Source: Oscillospiraceae bacterium
GTDB taxonomy: Bacteria > Bacillota > Clostridia > Oscillospirales > Oscillospiraceae
Direction of reading: 5' to 3'
Assembly: GCA_020025305.1 (NCBI GenBank)
Contig: JAHHSG010000016.1
Coordinates: 1-53,606, forward strand
DNA: 53,606 nucleotides
Below, one piece after another: positions 23,578 through 33,486 of this stretch. Position numbers and translations under genes: made by a program. Position 1 is the stretch's first letter. Each line of letters opens with the position of its first letter. The notes beneath the pieces were generated by a model, which worked only from the letters and a program-made list of their open reading frames with translations, did no database searches and had not been told where the DNA came from.

Positions 23578-24693
23578 TTATTTTGTTGTTTTAGACATAT
23601 CCTCTTCGCTTTTTGCGTCGGGTTCCAGCGTCGGTACCTGCCCCATGGGGCCTTGCAGCAACGTAGTACGCTCCTCCGTGAGCCGGCGATAAAACTCTGC
23701 CGTATCAATCTGATGATAGAGCCGATTATGATATTTTATTTTAGCACTTTCTTTCATTTCCTGCAAGTGCTCCTGGAAAAGATCTTCCAACAATGCCTGC
23801 TGATTTAACGGCATCCGCAGTGCCACATAGTAGCCATTGCTGCCCTCAATAATACCGCTGACCTGTCCCTCCTCCAAGGCAGCCACCGCTTTGCAAACCT
23901 CCGGGTCCGAGGTTTCCTCCCGGAAGGTAAGTCCGGCACCGTTCGTCTCCAAGCCCAGCTCTTTTTCAAGCTGGGCAAAGGTTGCATTTTTATCCGCTGC
24001 CTGCTGCATTTTTTCAGCATAACGCTCGGCTTTGATACGGACATCGCCCTTTTCCCCATCATCCATGCCCGTCGTGCCGAAATAGAGAAGCCGTGCCGTC
24101 ATATAACCCTTGTCGCTGCCAAATTGTGCAAGCGCCTCTTCCCCGGGGTACAATGCCCCCTCCGGCGAGACAAAAGCATCATGGAGATGGAGATAGAGGT
24201 AGGGTGTGGCCTCAATATCATGGAGCATCTCCCCTGAGATGCCCAGCAGCTCCAGCTGGTGGAGATAAGCCTCTTCACTGCCGTAATAGGCCACATACTG
24301 CTGACGCTGTGCCTCCAGCGCCGCCTGGTCCTCCTGTGTCAGCGCCATACCGTTCTCGGCCGCCCATGCACGGGTGACAGCGTAGAGCTTCACCGTATTG
24401 AGAGCATCCATCTTGGCGTACTCCCCAAAGGTGGTGGTGTCATTAAGCGGTGCATTCAGATCCAGCTGGCCTCCGGCCATGCTGTTCAGATATTCACATA
24501 CATAGGACAGCCAGTAGAGATATTCTTCGGCTGTCACTGTCTCGCCGTTGACCTCCAGAAGCTGGGCATCGGGATGGATGCCGGTGGCCTTATAGTAGAT
24601 GCCATCGGTTCGTTTCCCGCTGCCCGTATCCAGATAGGCAATGAGCATTACGGCGGCCACAGAAGCCAGCAGCATGGCGATCAGTCGTTTCAT
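23578..24693 (-). CDS. PrsA/SurA-like foldase-type exported protein
   Basis: A 371-residue protein with an N-terminal hydrophobic segment (about residues 4-20), then a SurA/PrsA-like chaperone domain. Around residues 180-320 lies a rotamase-like stretch (YMTARLLYFGTTGMDDGEK, then LEEGQVSGIIEGSNGYYVALRM). No lipobox cysteine follows the signal, unlike PrsA, so it is probably held by an uncleaved anchor. It would help exported proteins fold at the outer membrane face. Its start overlaps the mfd stop by four bases, an arrangement common in Clostridia. Confidence 0.78.
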   Translation of the reverse strand: MKRLIAMLLASVAAVMLIAYLDTGSGKRTDGIYYKATGIHPDAQLLEVNGETVTAEEYLYWLSYVCEYLNSMAGGQLDLNAPLNDTTTFGEYAKMDALNTVKLYAVTRAWAAENGMALTQEDQAALEAQRQQYVAYYGSEEAYLHQLELLGISGEMLHDIEATPYLYLHLHDAFVSPEGALYPGEEALAQFGSDKGYMTARLLYFGTTGMDDGEKGDVRIKAERYAEKMQQAADKNATFAQLEKELGLETNGAGLTFREETSDPEVCKAVAALEEGQVSGIIEGSNGYYVALRMPLNQQALLEDLFQEHLQEMKESAKIKYHNRLYHQIDTAEFYRRLTEERTTLLQGPMGQVPTLEPDAKSEEDMSKTTK

Positions 24694-27600
24694 ACAGTAT
24701 TTCCTTTCTCTTGCATATTAAGATGACGCACATCCGCGCCGTTCTCTTCTCCGTCCAATTCCTGTCGCTTGAGCCGCAGATCCTCCACCAGCTTGCCGGC
24801 AGCTTCCAGCACATCCTCACCATTCTTCATATGCAGCGTCAACGTCGGTTTTTCTCCTGCGCTCAGCAGCAGCCGACTGCGCCAGACACCCATGGAGCAC
24901 ACAGCCATCAGACTGGGTACATGGATGTACTCGGTAAAGCTGAAGATCACCTTCCGGCCCTTCTGGGTGATGTCGCAGATGCCGTTCTCCGCTGCGGATG
25001 CACGCAGCAGCGCCACATCCAGCAGTGCCTGCACCGTATGGGGTACATCGCCGTAGCGATCCAGCAATTCATCCAGCAGCTCGTCGGAATCCGACGTGGT
25101 ACGAATGGCGGCGATGCGGCGATAAAGATCCATGCGCTGCTGGGCCGAGGGCACATAGCCTTCGGGAATATGTGCTGACACAGTCAGATCGGCAGTACAT
25201 TCCGGCAGAATTTCCCTTGCCTTGCCCTGCTGTTCCAGTACTGCATCGTTGAGCAGCTTCAGGTACATATCATAGCCCACACTCATCATATAACCGGACT
25301 GCTCCGGCCCTAAAAGGTTGCCGGCACCTCGGATTTCCAGATCACGCATGGCAATCTTGAAGCCGGAACCGAAATCCACATACTCACGGATGGCGGACAG
25401 GCGCTTGCTTGCCACCTCCGTCAAAACCTTGCCGGGACGATAGGTGAGATAGGCATAGGCCCGCCGTGGACTGCGCCCGATCCGCCCCCGAATCTGATGG
25501 AGCTGGGCAAGTCCCATGCGATCGGCGTCCTCGATAATGAGGGTATTGGCATTAGGAATGTCAATGCCCGTCTCAATAATGGTGGTACACACCAATACGT
25601 TGATTTGTCCATCGGACATCTGCTGCATGACGCGGCTGAGTTCGGCCTCGGTCATCTTTCCGTGAGCGACAGCCACCACCACATCTTCTCCCAGCAGGGT
25701 CTTAATGCGTTGGGCAGTAGTATCAATATTTTCCACACGATTGTGCAGATAGTAGACCTGTCCTCCCCGGTTCAGTTCCCGGCGCATGGCCTCCCCCACA
25801 ACGCCCCAGTCATGCTCCAGCACATAGGTCTGCACACTCTGCCGATCCTGCGGCGGCTCTGTCAGGGTGCTCATATCCCGGATGCCGGACAGCGCCATAT
25901 TCAGTGTGCGGGGGATAGGGGTAGCCGACAGGGTCAGTGTATCCACCTGCCGTGCCTTTTCTCGCAGATTTTCCTTATGCTTCACGCCAAAGCGCTGCTC
26001 CTCATCTATGATCAGAAGGCCCAGGTCCTTAAATTGGAGATTTTTTTGCAGCAGCTTATGGGTTCCGATCAGCAGATCCACACGTCCTTGCGCCGTCCGC
26101 TCCATAATATCCTTCACCTGTTTTGTACTGCGGAAACGGCTGAGCACCTCCACCGTCACCGGAAAGCCGCGGAAGCGGCTGGTAGCGGTGACATAATGCT
26201 GCTGTGCCAGCACAGTAGTGGGCACCAGAATGGCGGCCTGCTTGCCGTCCATAATGCACTTCATCACCGCCCGCAGGGCTACCTCGGTCTTGCCGTAGCC
26301 CACATCGCCGCAGAGCAGACGATCCATGGGAATGGGGCGTTCCATATCCGCCTTGATCTCCCGGATGGCCTGCATCTGATCCTCTGTCTCTTCGTAGTCG
26401 AAAGCCTCCTCAAACTCCTGCTGCCACGGGGAGTCCGGAGAAAAAGCGAACCCCGGCTGATGCTGGCGCTGGGCGTAAAGGTCAATGAGTCCTTTCGCCA
26501 GTTCCCGTGCGGCGGCCTTGGCTTTGCGGGTGGTCTTGTTCCATTCGGTGCCGCCCAGCTTATTCAGCCGTGTGCGCTCGTTATCCTCTCCGCCGCCGAT
26601 ATATTTGCTCACCAGATCCAGTGATGTGGCCGGTACATAGAGGGTATCACTGCCGGCGTAGGAGATTTTAATGTAGTCTTTTTGCACACCATCCACCGGC
26701 ATACGCACCATGCCGGCGAAACGGCCGATACCGTGATGGGTATGCACCACCAAATCGCCGGGTGTCAGATCGGCATAGGACTGGATGCGGCGCCGAGACT
26801 CCTCCCGGGCCGTGGCCGTGCGGCGGGGCTTTTTGCCGGAGAGCGGCGTGGTCAGCTGTCCCTCCGTCAACACCGCCAGCTTCAGTCCCGGATATTCGCT
26901 GCCGGCACTCACTGCGCCCAGCGCAATGCTCACCTGTCCCTTTTCCGGCACAGCACTCCCTGCAAAATCCAACGCAGCAGGAATGCTCCGTTCTGCCAGC
27001 ATCCGCTGGAGATTTTCCGCACGTACCTTGCCCCCGCACAGCACCATCACCCGGTAACCTGCGGTGAGGTAATGGGTCATATCCGTGATGGCCGTCTCCA
27101 AAGAACCGCCATAGCCTGCCAGCTGTTTGGCCGATATCTGAAAGAGTGCCGTCGGCTGCAGGAAATAGCGGCTGGTGGGAAGACTTTCCATCTGCACCAC
27201 CGGAAAATTCTCCAGCCGCTCCGTCAGTTCCGCCTCGCCCATGGCAGGGTTGGAAAAACTGCCGGAAAGACTTCCGTCCTCTGACGCTACGGCTAAATCC
27301 TGCCGCAGCTGTAAGTGCCAGCCGTGAACCACCTCGCTGATGCGTCCGCTCTCACTGAAACACACCAGCGTCTCTTTGGAAAGGTAGTCCAGCGCCGTAG
27401 CCATCCGGGGATAGATGGCTGCCCCATAGCGGTCAGTGCCGGGTGGGATGACGCCGCGCCGCAGCATCTCCGCATCGGCACGGAGCGTCTGGCTCAACTT
27501 CTCTGCCTTTTTCTTATGGTGGAGCTTGTCGGCTTCCTTGTCCATGCGATCTGCCAGCGTCTGCGCCGCTCCCGCCTGCCAGAAGGGCAAAAACTCTCCG

Positions 27601-28274
27601 GCGGGCAAAAGCTGTGCCTCGTGACAGTTATAGATCCGCCGCTGCGTCCCCACATCAAAAGCGCCCATGGCGTCGATCTCATCATCAAAAAATTCACAGC
27701 GCACCGCATGCTGTGCTCCCGGGGAAAATACATCCAAAATACCGCCGCGCAGAGCAAACTGCCCAGCGCCTTCCACTGACTCGGCCCGCACATAGCCCGC
27801 AGCAACAAGCTTGGCTGTCAATTGGGACAGTTCCCACTGCTGCCCCACGGACAATTCAATGACCGTCTGGCGCAGCACCTCCGGTGGAATGCACCGCTGC
27901 GCAAGCGCCTGCACCGTGGTCACCACCACCTGTGCCTCCCCTGCCAGCATCCGCCGCAGCGCCTCTAAGCGCCGATACTCCCACTGACGGCTGGCTGCTT
28001 CGATGGGGCGCAGCTGCACCTCCCGTCCGGGCAGCAGCACCGACTCCACATGCAAAAGAGCATTCAAGTCGGCCGCCATGCGCTCAGCCTCCGTCTCGTC
28101 GCTGCAGAGCATCAAAAGAGGACGGCTGCCGGCTAAAGCCAGTGCCGCAGCCACCTGCGCCCGTTGTATGGGGCCCAGGCCCGTTACCAGCGCCCGACAG
28201 GGCAGATGCCCCGTTGCCTCCTGCAATTCCTTCATTTCCTTGAGTCGTAACAGTTCACGCAAAAGGCCTTCCAT
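24690..28274 (-). CDS. mfd: Transcription-repair coupling factor Mfd
   Basis: A 1194-residue DNA translocase that removes stalled RNA polymerase and recruits UvrA. An N-terminal UvrB-homology region is followed by the polymerase-interacting domain (DLVVHTHHGIGRFAGM, about 490-510). The SF2 helicase core has Walker A CGDVGYGKTEVALRA, DEEQ in IIDEEQRFGVKH and TLSATPIPRTLNMAL, and the C-terminal TRG and UvrA-gating region follows. The ATG at 28274 follows GGAGG, and length is as expected. It sits between pth and the foldase gene, matching the order seen in Bacillota. Confidence 0.97.
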   Translation of the reverse strand: MEGLLRELLRLKEMKELQEATGHLPCRALVTGLGPIQRAQVAAALALAGSRPLLMLCSDETEAERMAADLNALLHVESVLLPGREVQLRPIEAASRQWEYRRLEALRRMLAGEAQVVVTTVQALAQRCIPPEVLRQTVIELSVGQQWELSQLTAKLVAAGYVRAESVEGAGQFALRGGILDVFSPGAQHAVRCEFFDDEIDAMGAFDVGTQRRIYNCHEAQLLPAGEFLPFWQAGAAQTLADRMDKEADKLHHKKKAEKLSQTLRADAEMLRRGVIPPGTDRYGAAIYPRMATALDYLSKETLVCFSESGRISEVVHGWHLQLRQDLAVASEDGSLSGSFSNPAMGEAELTERLENFPVVQMESLPTSRYFLQPTALFQISAKQLAGYGGSLETAITDMTHYLTAGYRVMVLCGGKVRAENLQRMLAERSIPAALDFAGSAVPEKGQVSIALGAVSAGSEYPGLKLAVLTEGQLTTPLSGKKPRRTATAREESRRRIQSYADLTPGDLVVHTHHGIGRFAGMVRMPVDGVQKDYIKISYAGSDTLYVPATSLDLVSKYIGGGEDNERTRLNKLGGTEWNKTTRKAKAAARELAKGLIDLYAQRQHQPGFAFSPDSPWQQEFEEAFDYEETEDQMQAIREIKADMERPIPMDRLLCGDVGYGKTEVALRAVMKCIMDGKQAAILVPTTVLAQQHYVTATSRFRGFPVTVEVLSRFRSTKQVKDIMERTAQGRVDLLIGTHKLLQKNLQFKDLGLLIIDEEQRFGVKHKENLREKARQVDTLTLSATPIPRTLNMALSGIRDMSTLTEPPQDRQSVQTYVLEHDWGVVGEAMRRELNRGGQVYYLHNRVENIDTTAQRIKTLLGEDVVVAVAHGKMTEAELSRVMQQMSDGQINVLVCTTIIETGIDIPNANTLIIEDADRMGLAQLHQIRGRIGRSPRRAYAYLTYRPGKVLTEVASKRLSAIREYVDFGSGFKIAMRDLEIRGAGNLLGPEQSGYMMSVGYDMYLKLLNDAVLEQQGKAREILPECTADLTVSAHIPEGYVPSAQQRMDLYRRIAAIRTTSDSDELLDELLDRYGDVPHTVQALLDVALLRASAAENGICDITQKGRKVIFSFTEYIHVPSLMAVCSMGVWRSRLLLSAGEKPTLTLHMKNGEDVLEAAGKLVEDLRLKRQELDGEENGADVRHLNMQEKGNTV

Positions 28275-28385
28275 ACCGTGCCTCCTTTCTATAATACGCT
28301 GCAATACGCTGCGCCTACGCCGCCAGAATAAAGCCGGGCGGACGAACTCCTATTATTTCTATGCACCTTCAGGCAAAATCATCCA

Positions 28386-28979
28386 TCAGTTAAAGCGATT
28401 CATGGCTTTGTCCGATCCCTGCTCGATCACTACGCTGACGGCCTGCGCCGCCTTTGCGAGTACCTCCTGCAGCACTTTTTCATCCCCGCCCAATGGCTTG
28501 CCAATGACCCAGTCCACCACCTCACAGCCTGCCTGCTGCGGAGAACCGACCCCCACTTTGATGCGTGGGAATTGGTCCGTTCCCAGATGCTGGATGATAT
28601 TCTTCAGGCCGTTATGGCCGCCAGCGCTGCCTCCGGCACGGATCCGCAGTTTGCCCACCGGCAGGGAAATATCATCAGAGATCACGAGAACGTGCTCTGG
28701 TGGTATCTTATAAAATCTAGCCGCCTCGCCCACCGACTCACCAGAGAGATTCATATAGGTCTGCGGCTTCATCACCAGCACCTTTTCGCCCCCCAGCTCG
28801 CAGGTGGCTGTCAGCGCCTTGAATCGCACCTTGGTACAGGAGAAATGCTCCTGCTCGCCCAGCAAATCCACTGCCATAAAGCCCATATTATGGCGGGTAT
28901 TTTCGTACTTGGAACCGGGGTTGCCCAGTCCCACCACCAGCCAGCGGATACCACCGTTGTGCCCGTCATTGCATATCAT
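28386..28979 (-). CDS. pth: Peptidyl-tRNA hydrolase
   Basis: A 197-residue esterase that frees tRNA from prematurely released peptidyl-tRNA. Family motifs are VVGLGNPGSKYENTRHNMGF with the catalytic H30, KPQTYMNLSG with the substrate-binding Asn, ISDDISLP with the catalytic Asp partner, and GGSAGGHNGLKNI. The N-terminus is about ten residues longer than usual (MICNDGHNGGIRW). A GGAGG lies about ten bases upstream of the ATG at 28979. It is followed by mfd after 111 bases. Confidence 0.96.
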   Translation of the reverse strand: MICNDGHNGGIRWLVVGLGNPGSKYENTRHNMGFMAVDLLGEQEHFSCTKVRFKALTATCELGGEKVLVMKPQTYMNLSGESVGEAARFYKIPPEHVLVISDDISLPVGKLRIRAGGSAGGHNGLKNIIQHLGTDQFPRIKVGVGSPQQAGCEVVDWVIGKPLGGDEKVLQEVLAKAAQAVSVVIEQGSDKAMNRFN

Positions 28980-29088
28980 AGATTAATGCCTCCGTTGCTA
29001 TGATTTTTACTCCGTCCGCAGCATAGCGCCGGCGGCTGAAATAAATCTGAAAATGTCTATTTTTGTTTATTTTTTGCACATAAGTGCA

Positions 29089-29118
29089 AAGTGGACTGCC
29101 ATAAACGGCAGTCCACTT
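29089..29118 (-). terminator. Likely terminator after prs
   Basis: Perfect 12-bp stem AAGTGGACTGCC/GGCAGTCCACTT with a six-base loop between prs and pth. The T run is weak on both strands. Confidence 0.6.
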
Positions 29119-29136
29119 ATCTTATCATACTTTTTC

Positions 29137-30096
29137 TTAGTTGAACAGCTTTGCGATGGAAATTTCCTGATAGATACGCTCGATTGCCTCAGCAAACATA
29201 GGCGCTACGGACAGGTACTTGATCTTGTCACTGCCGGCACCAAACTCCACAGGCACCGTGTTCAGCAGCGCCACCTCGGTAATGACACTGTCGTTGATGC
29301 GCTCGATAGCGGGACCGGACAGCAGACCATGGGAGGCGCAGGCATAGACGCTCTTGGCGCCGCCAACTTCCACAACGGCCTTGGCGGCATTGCACAGAGA
29401 ACCGGCCGTATCCACCATATCGTCAAAGAGGATGCATTCCTTACCGGCCACATCGCCGATAACATTCATCACCTCGCACTGGTTGGCTCTCTGACGGCGC
29501 TTATCCACAATGGCAAGGCCCATATGCAGCTTCTGTGCGAAGATGCGGGCGCGGCTGACAGAACCCACATCCGGAGACACCACCACCATATCCTCACAGC
29601 GCTCCCCAAACTTCTTGGCGTAGTAATCTACAAAGATGGGATTGCCGCGCAGGTTGTCCACCGGAATGTCAAAAAACCCCTGAATTTGGTCAGCGTGCAG
29701 ATCCATGGTCAGCACGCGGTCTGCACCAGCCGCCGTCAGCATATTGGCCACCAGCTTGGCAGAAATGGGGTCGCGGCTCTTCGCCTTGCGATCCTGACGG
29801 GCATACCCGAAGTAGGGGATCACCGCCGTGATGCGGCCCGCAGAGGCACGCTTGCAGGCATCGATCATAACAAGAAGCTCCATCAGGCTGTTGTTGACAG
29901 GCTTGCACGTGGAGTTGATGAGGAACACATCGCTGCCGCGGACAGTCTCGTAAAGGGATACGGACGCCTCGCCGTCAGCAAATGTCTTGACCTCTGCCTC
30001 ACCCAATTTAGTACCAATATGCTTGCAGATCTCTGCTGCCAGCGCAGGGTTGGAGGTACCGGTGAAAATCTTAATGTCCTTGCCGTGAGAAATCAT
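29137..30096 (-). CDS. prs: Ribose-phosphate pyrophosphokinase
   Basis: A 319-residue enzyme making PRPP from ribose-5-phosphate and ATP for nucleotide, His and Trp synthesis. Motifs include FADGEASVSLYETVRGSDVF near residues 39-58, the ATP region YFGYARQDRK, LTMDLHADQIQGFF with metal-binding His, the flexible-loop stretch VDKRRQRANQ and the PRPP-binding loop ILFDDMVDTAGSLC. The length matches class I enzymes. It follows the glmU-like gene on the minus strand as in other Bacillota. Confidence 0.97.
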   Translation of the reverse strand: MISHGKDIKIFTGTSNPALAAEICKHIGTKLGEAEVKTFADGEASVSLYETVRGSDVFLINSTCKPVNNSLMELLVMIDACKRASAGRITAVIPYFGYARQDRKAKSRDPISAKLVANMLTAAGADRVLTMDLHADQIQGFFDIPVDNLRGNPIFVDYYAKKFGERCEDMVVVSPDVGSVSRARIFAQKLHMGLAIVDKRRQRANQCEVMNVIGDVAGKECILFDDMVDTAGSLCNAAKAVVEVGGAKSVYACASHGLLSGPAIERINDSVITEVALLNTVPVEFGAGSDKIKYLSVAPMFAEAIERIYQEISIAKLFN

Positions 30097-30183
30097 TTTT
30101 TACACACTCGCTTTCTCTCTGAATTAAAAAATCTCTCTCGTGGTACGAATATCTATCTGAGCAGTTTCCTTTGGAACTGATAC

Positions 30184-31284
30184 TCACTTCTCTTCCCAGC
30201 TGCTGCGGAATTTTGCCGCCCAGCCCGGTTTGTTGGTTTGGCGTTCCCGGGCAATGGCCAGTGCATCGCCAGGCACATCTTCCGTCACCGTAGATCCGGC
30301 AGCCGTATAGGCGCCGTCTCCTATGGTGACAGGTGCCACCAAATTGGTATTGCAGCCCAAAAACACGTGGCTGCCGATGGTACAGCGATACTTTTTATGC
30401 CCATCATAGTTGGTCGTCACCGTGCCGCAGCCGAAATTCACCTCTTCACCCACATCACTGTCTCCCACATAGGTGAGGTGGGACACCTTCGTTCCATTGC
30501 CCACGGTGGAGTTCTTCATCTCTACAAAGTCACCGACGCGGCAGTGATCCCCAATGTGGCAATGGGGACGGATATAGGCAAAGGGACCCACGGTGGTGTG
30601 ACTGCCCACAGTGCTCTCATTGAGCTGTGATGCGTTGACCGTTGTCCCATCCCCCACAGTGCACTCCCGGATCATACTGTTGGGACCGATCTCGCAGTCC
30701 GCGCCAATGATTGTATGTCCCCGCAGGATACTGCCGGGCAGCAGCACGGACCCTGCGCCGATGCGGCACCGGGGATCAATATAGGTGGTGGCCGGATCCA
30801 CAATGGTGACGCCCTCAGCCATGAAGCGGGCATTGATCATCTCCCGGCAAAGGGAGGACGCACGCTGCAGATCCTGCGCGCCCGTCAAAGGCATCCAGTC
30901 CAGAGGACGGCTGCACGTCTCCGGGGCATGTGCCGGATTTTCTACATCGATCTCCCCACAACGGGCGGCATAGACAGGGCTTCCCGCAAAGGAATGCACC
31001 GGCACAACCGCCGTAGGAATCACCAAGACCTCTTCCTCTGTAGCCTTGACAGCCTCAACCGTATCCGAGATAATCTCCACGCCCTGCACAGAGGAGAGCG
31101 CCTTTTGCGCCGCAGCCTGCCAATTCTCGTGGCAAACAACAAAAAACCGCTGCACTCCATTGGACTGTAATTCTTCACAGACCCATGTAAGAATGGGGCA
31201 GAACAGCAGTTCATGCAGCATCAGCGGTTTGCCAACCGAGAACGCAGCTTCTTTCAAATTTATAACGGCGGTTTTAAATGCCAT
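30184..31284 (-). CDS. GlmU-like protein with degenerate N-terminal uridyltransferase domain
   Basis: A 366-residue homologue of GlmU, which normally acetylates glucosamine-1-phosphate and then uridylates it to UDP-GlcNAc. The C-terminal left-handed beta-helix is complete, and the acetyltransferase residues are recognisable: R239, K257, H269, Y272 and NYDG at 292-295. The N-terminal domain is only about 160 residues instead of about 225. It begins MAFKTAVINLKEAAFSVGKP, with no LxAGxGTRM loop. Sequence upstream of the start does not encode the missing part. So it should work as acetyltransferase only, with uridylation done elsewhere. The gene precedes prs, the normal glmU position. Confidence 0.85.
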   Translation of the reverse strand: MAFKTAVINLKEAAFSVGKPLMLHELLFCPILTWVCEELQSNGVQRFFVVCHENWQAAAQKALSSVQGVEIISDTVEAVKATEEEVLVIPTAVVPVHSFAGSPVYAARCGEIDVENPAHAPETCSRPLDWMPLTGAQDLQRASSLCREMINARFMAEGVTIVDPATTYIDPRCRIGAGSVLLPGSILRGHTIIGADCEIGPNSMIRECTVGDGTTVNASQLNESTVGSHTTVGPFAYIRPHCHIGDHCRVGDFVEMKNSTVGNGTKVSHLTYVGDSDVGEEVNFGCGTVTTNYDGHKKYRCTIGSHVFLGCNTNLVAPVTIGDGAYTAAGSTVTEDVPGDALAIARERQTNKPGWAAKFRSSWEEK

Positions 31285-31317
31285 TGGAAATCGCACCCTT
31301 TCCGTTCTTATAATTTC

Positions 31318-31346
31318 ATTATAACAGGGTATCAAAGAAAATCCAG
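31318..31346 (-). promoter_or_regulatory. Possible promoter of the glmU-like/prs unit
   Basis: Minus-strand TATAAT (complement of 31318-31323) lies 34 bases before the start codon. The -35 at 17 bases (CTGGAT) is a poor match. Confidence 0.5.
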
Positions 31347-31507
31347 TACTTTTCCATTTTTTCAGGTAATTTTTTTCCTGCAATGATCTTCGCCGGAATT
31401 CTCTGCTCTCCGCCGACATAATTCTGGCATTTTGCCCGTTTTTTCTACAAACGTTGCGGTTTGCTTTATATTTTTATGAAAAAATCAATCAATTCACGAA
31501 TTTATAG

Positions 31508-31536
31508 TTGAATTTCTCGCCATTTTGCATTACAAT
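31508..31536 (+). promoter_or_regulatory. Promoter of trmL
   Basis: TTGAAT at 31508-31513 and TACAAT at 31531-31536, spacer 17. The leader that follows holds two small hairpins, CGCCCC/GGGGCG near 31578-31594 and GATTCCT/AGGAATC near 31592-31618. No known riboswitch pattern was recognised. Confidence 0.7.
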
Positions 31537-31647
31537 AGGCAAGTCCGCTTAAAAGAAGGACAATTCAGGTCATTTCCGCCCCCTCAAGGGGCGATTCCTT
31601 TCTATTTAGAGAGGAATCTACGTTTTTTAGAAATCGAGGCAGCTTTC

Positions 31648-32145
31648 ATGCTAAATATTGTACTGGTGGAGCCGGAGATCCCGCAAAATTGCGGCAACAT
31701 CGCCCGCACCTGCGCTGCCACCGGCAGCCGCCTGCACTTAATCCGCCCACTGGGCTTTGACATTTCCGATAAAGCCGTAAAACGTGCCGGACTGGACTAC
31801 TGGCATTTGGTGGAGGTTCGGGACTACGAAAATCTGGAGTCCTTTTTCGCCATCCACCCCGAGGCCAAGAATAATCTGTGGCTGGCCACCACCAAGGCGC
31901 CCCATGCCTACTATGAGGCAGCATTTACCGAAGATTGCTGGCTCTTCTTCGGCAAGGAGACAGCAGGACTTCCCCAGGACTTCCGGGACGCTTACTATGA
32001 CCGCTGCATCCGTCTGCCTATGCGCGCCGAGGCCCGCAGTCTGAACCTCAGCAACTCCGTGGCGATCCTCACCTATGAGGCACTGCGTCAGACGGGCTTT
32101 CCCGGCCTGTGCGGTACCGGCGAAATGGCGCAAGAACACCTTTAA
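31648..32145 (+). CDS. trmL: tRNA (cytidine(34)-2'-O)-methyltransferase
   Basis: A 165-residue SPOUT-class enzyme that methylates the 2'-hydroxyl of the wobble nucleotide in certain leucine tRNAs. The N-terminal motif LVEPEIPQNCGNIARTCAATG (split here as LVEPEIPQN and GNIARTCAATG) and the C-terminal knot with LFFGKETAGLP, IRLPM and LNLSNSVAILTYEALRQ are diagnostic for TrmL/CspR. The ATG at 31648 follows GAGG and gives the usual length; an upstream in-frame ATG at 31525 lies within the promoter. The pgk gene starts 41 bases later, so readthrough is possible. Confidence 0.94.
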   Translation: MLNIVLVEPEIPQNCGNIARTCAATGSRLHLIRPLGFDISDKAVKRAGLDYWHLVEVRDYENLESFFAIHPEAKNNLWLATTKAPHAYYEAAFTEDCWLFFGKETAGLPQDFRDAYYDRCIRLPMRAEARSLNLSNSVAILTYEALRQTGFPGLCGTGEMAQEHL

Positions 32146-32186
32146 ATCTAATTTAATGAATGGTATTCATAAAGGAGCGTGTCTAT

Positions 32187-33383
32187 ATGAACTACAACAA
32201 AAAGACCGTAAAAGATGTAGAAGTCACCGGTAAGAAAGTGCTTCTGCGCTGCGACTTCAACGTACCTATGGCCAAAGATGGCAGCGGTGTGATTACCGAT
32301 GATAAGCGCATTCGCGCTGCTCTGCCCACGCTGCAGTACCTGCTGGAGCAGGGCGCCGCTGTAATCGCCTGCTCCCACATGGGCAAGCCCAAGGGAGAAG
32401 TAAAGCCCGAGCTGAGCCTCAAGCCCGTGGCTGTCCGCCTCAGCGAGCTGCTGGGCCGCGAGGTCATGATGGCCAACGATGTGGTGGGCGAGGATGCTAT
32501 GGCCAAGGCCGCCGCTCTGCAGCCCGGTCAGGTACTGCTGCTGGAAAACACCCGTTTTGAAAAGGGCGAAACGAAGAACGACCCCGCGCTTGCCAAGGCT
32601 CTTGCCTCCATGGCCCAGCTGTATGTCTCCGATGCCTTCGGTGCCGTACACCGTGCCCACGCTTCCACCGCCGGTGTGGCCGACTACCTGCCCGCCGTGT
32701 CCGGTTTTCTCATTCAGAAGGAGCTGGAGGTCATCGGCGGTGCGCTGGCTAACCCCAAGCGGCCTCTGGTGGCCATTCTCGGCGGCTCCAAGGTTTCCTC
32801 CAAGATCGGTGTCATCAACAATCTTCTGGAGATTGCCGACACCATCATTATCGGCGGCGGCATGGCTTACACCTTCTCCGCTGCACAGGGCGGCAAGATC
32901 GGCAACTCCCTCTGCGAGGCCGACTGGCAGGATTACGCCAATGAGATGGTAGCTAAGGCTGCCCAAAAGGGCGTCAAGCTGCTGCTGCCCGTGGATACGG
33001 TCTGCGGCGACAAGTTTGCTGCCGATGCCAACACCATGACCGTGAACGCCGGTGAAATTCCCGACGGCTGGGAGGGCCTGGACATCGGCCCCAAGACGGT
33101 GGAGCTCTACTGCAATGCCGTGAAGGATGCCGGTACCGTGATCTGGAACGGTCCCATGGGCGTGTTTGAGTTCCCCGCCTTTGCCAAGGGCACCGAGGCG
33201 GTGGCACAGGCTCTCAGCCAGACGGATGCCATCACCATCATCGGCGGCGGTGACAGTGCAGCAGCCGTGCAGCAGCTGGGCTATGCCGACAAGATGACCC
33301 ATATTTCCACCGGCGGCGGCGCCTCTCTGGAGTTCATGGAGGGCAAGGAGCTGCCCGGTGTGGCCTGCCTGCTGGACAAATAA
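32187..33383 (+). CDS. pgk: Phosphoglycerate kinase
   Basis: A 398-residue two-domain glycolytic enzyme that makes ATP from 1,3-bisphosphoglycerate and ADP. The N-terminal signature LLRCDFNVPM, the substrate-binding basic patch HMGKPKG, and the C-terminal nucleotide loop GPMGVFEF and GGGDSAAAV are present. AAAGGAG precedes the ATG at 32187. It is followed by tpiA and gpmI on the same strand. Confidence 0.97.
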   Translation: MNYNKKTVKDVEVTGKKVLLRCDFNVPMAKDGSGVITDDKRIRAALPTLQYLLEQGAAVIACSHMGKPKGEVKPELSLKPVAVRLSELLGREVMMANDVVGEDAMAKAAALQPGQVLLLENTRFEKGETKNDPALAKALASMAQLYVSDAFGAVHRAHASTAGVADYLPAVSGFLIQKELEVIGGALANPKRPLVAILGGSKVSSKIGVINNLLEIADTIIIGGGMAYTFSAAQGGKIGNSLCEADWQDYANEMVAKAAQKGVKLLLPVDTVCGDKFAADANTMTVNAGEIPDGWEGLDIGPKTVELYCNAVKDAGTVIWNGPMGVFEFPAFAKGTEAVAQALSQTDAITIIGGGDSAAAVQQLGYADKMTHISTGGGASLEFMEGKELPGVACLLDK

Positions 33384-33486
33384 CACGGGCCGCATAGGCC
33401 ATTGCGGCAATCCCTGCCGCATCCGGTGATCCTTTTGTTTCATTATATTTTTATTTTTAATACAATCAAAGAGGAGAAATTACATT

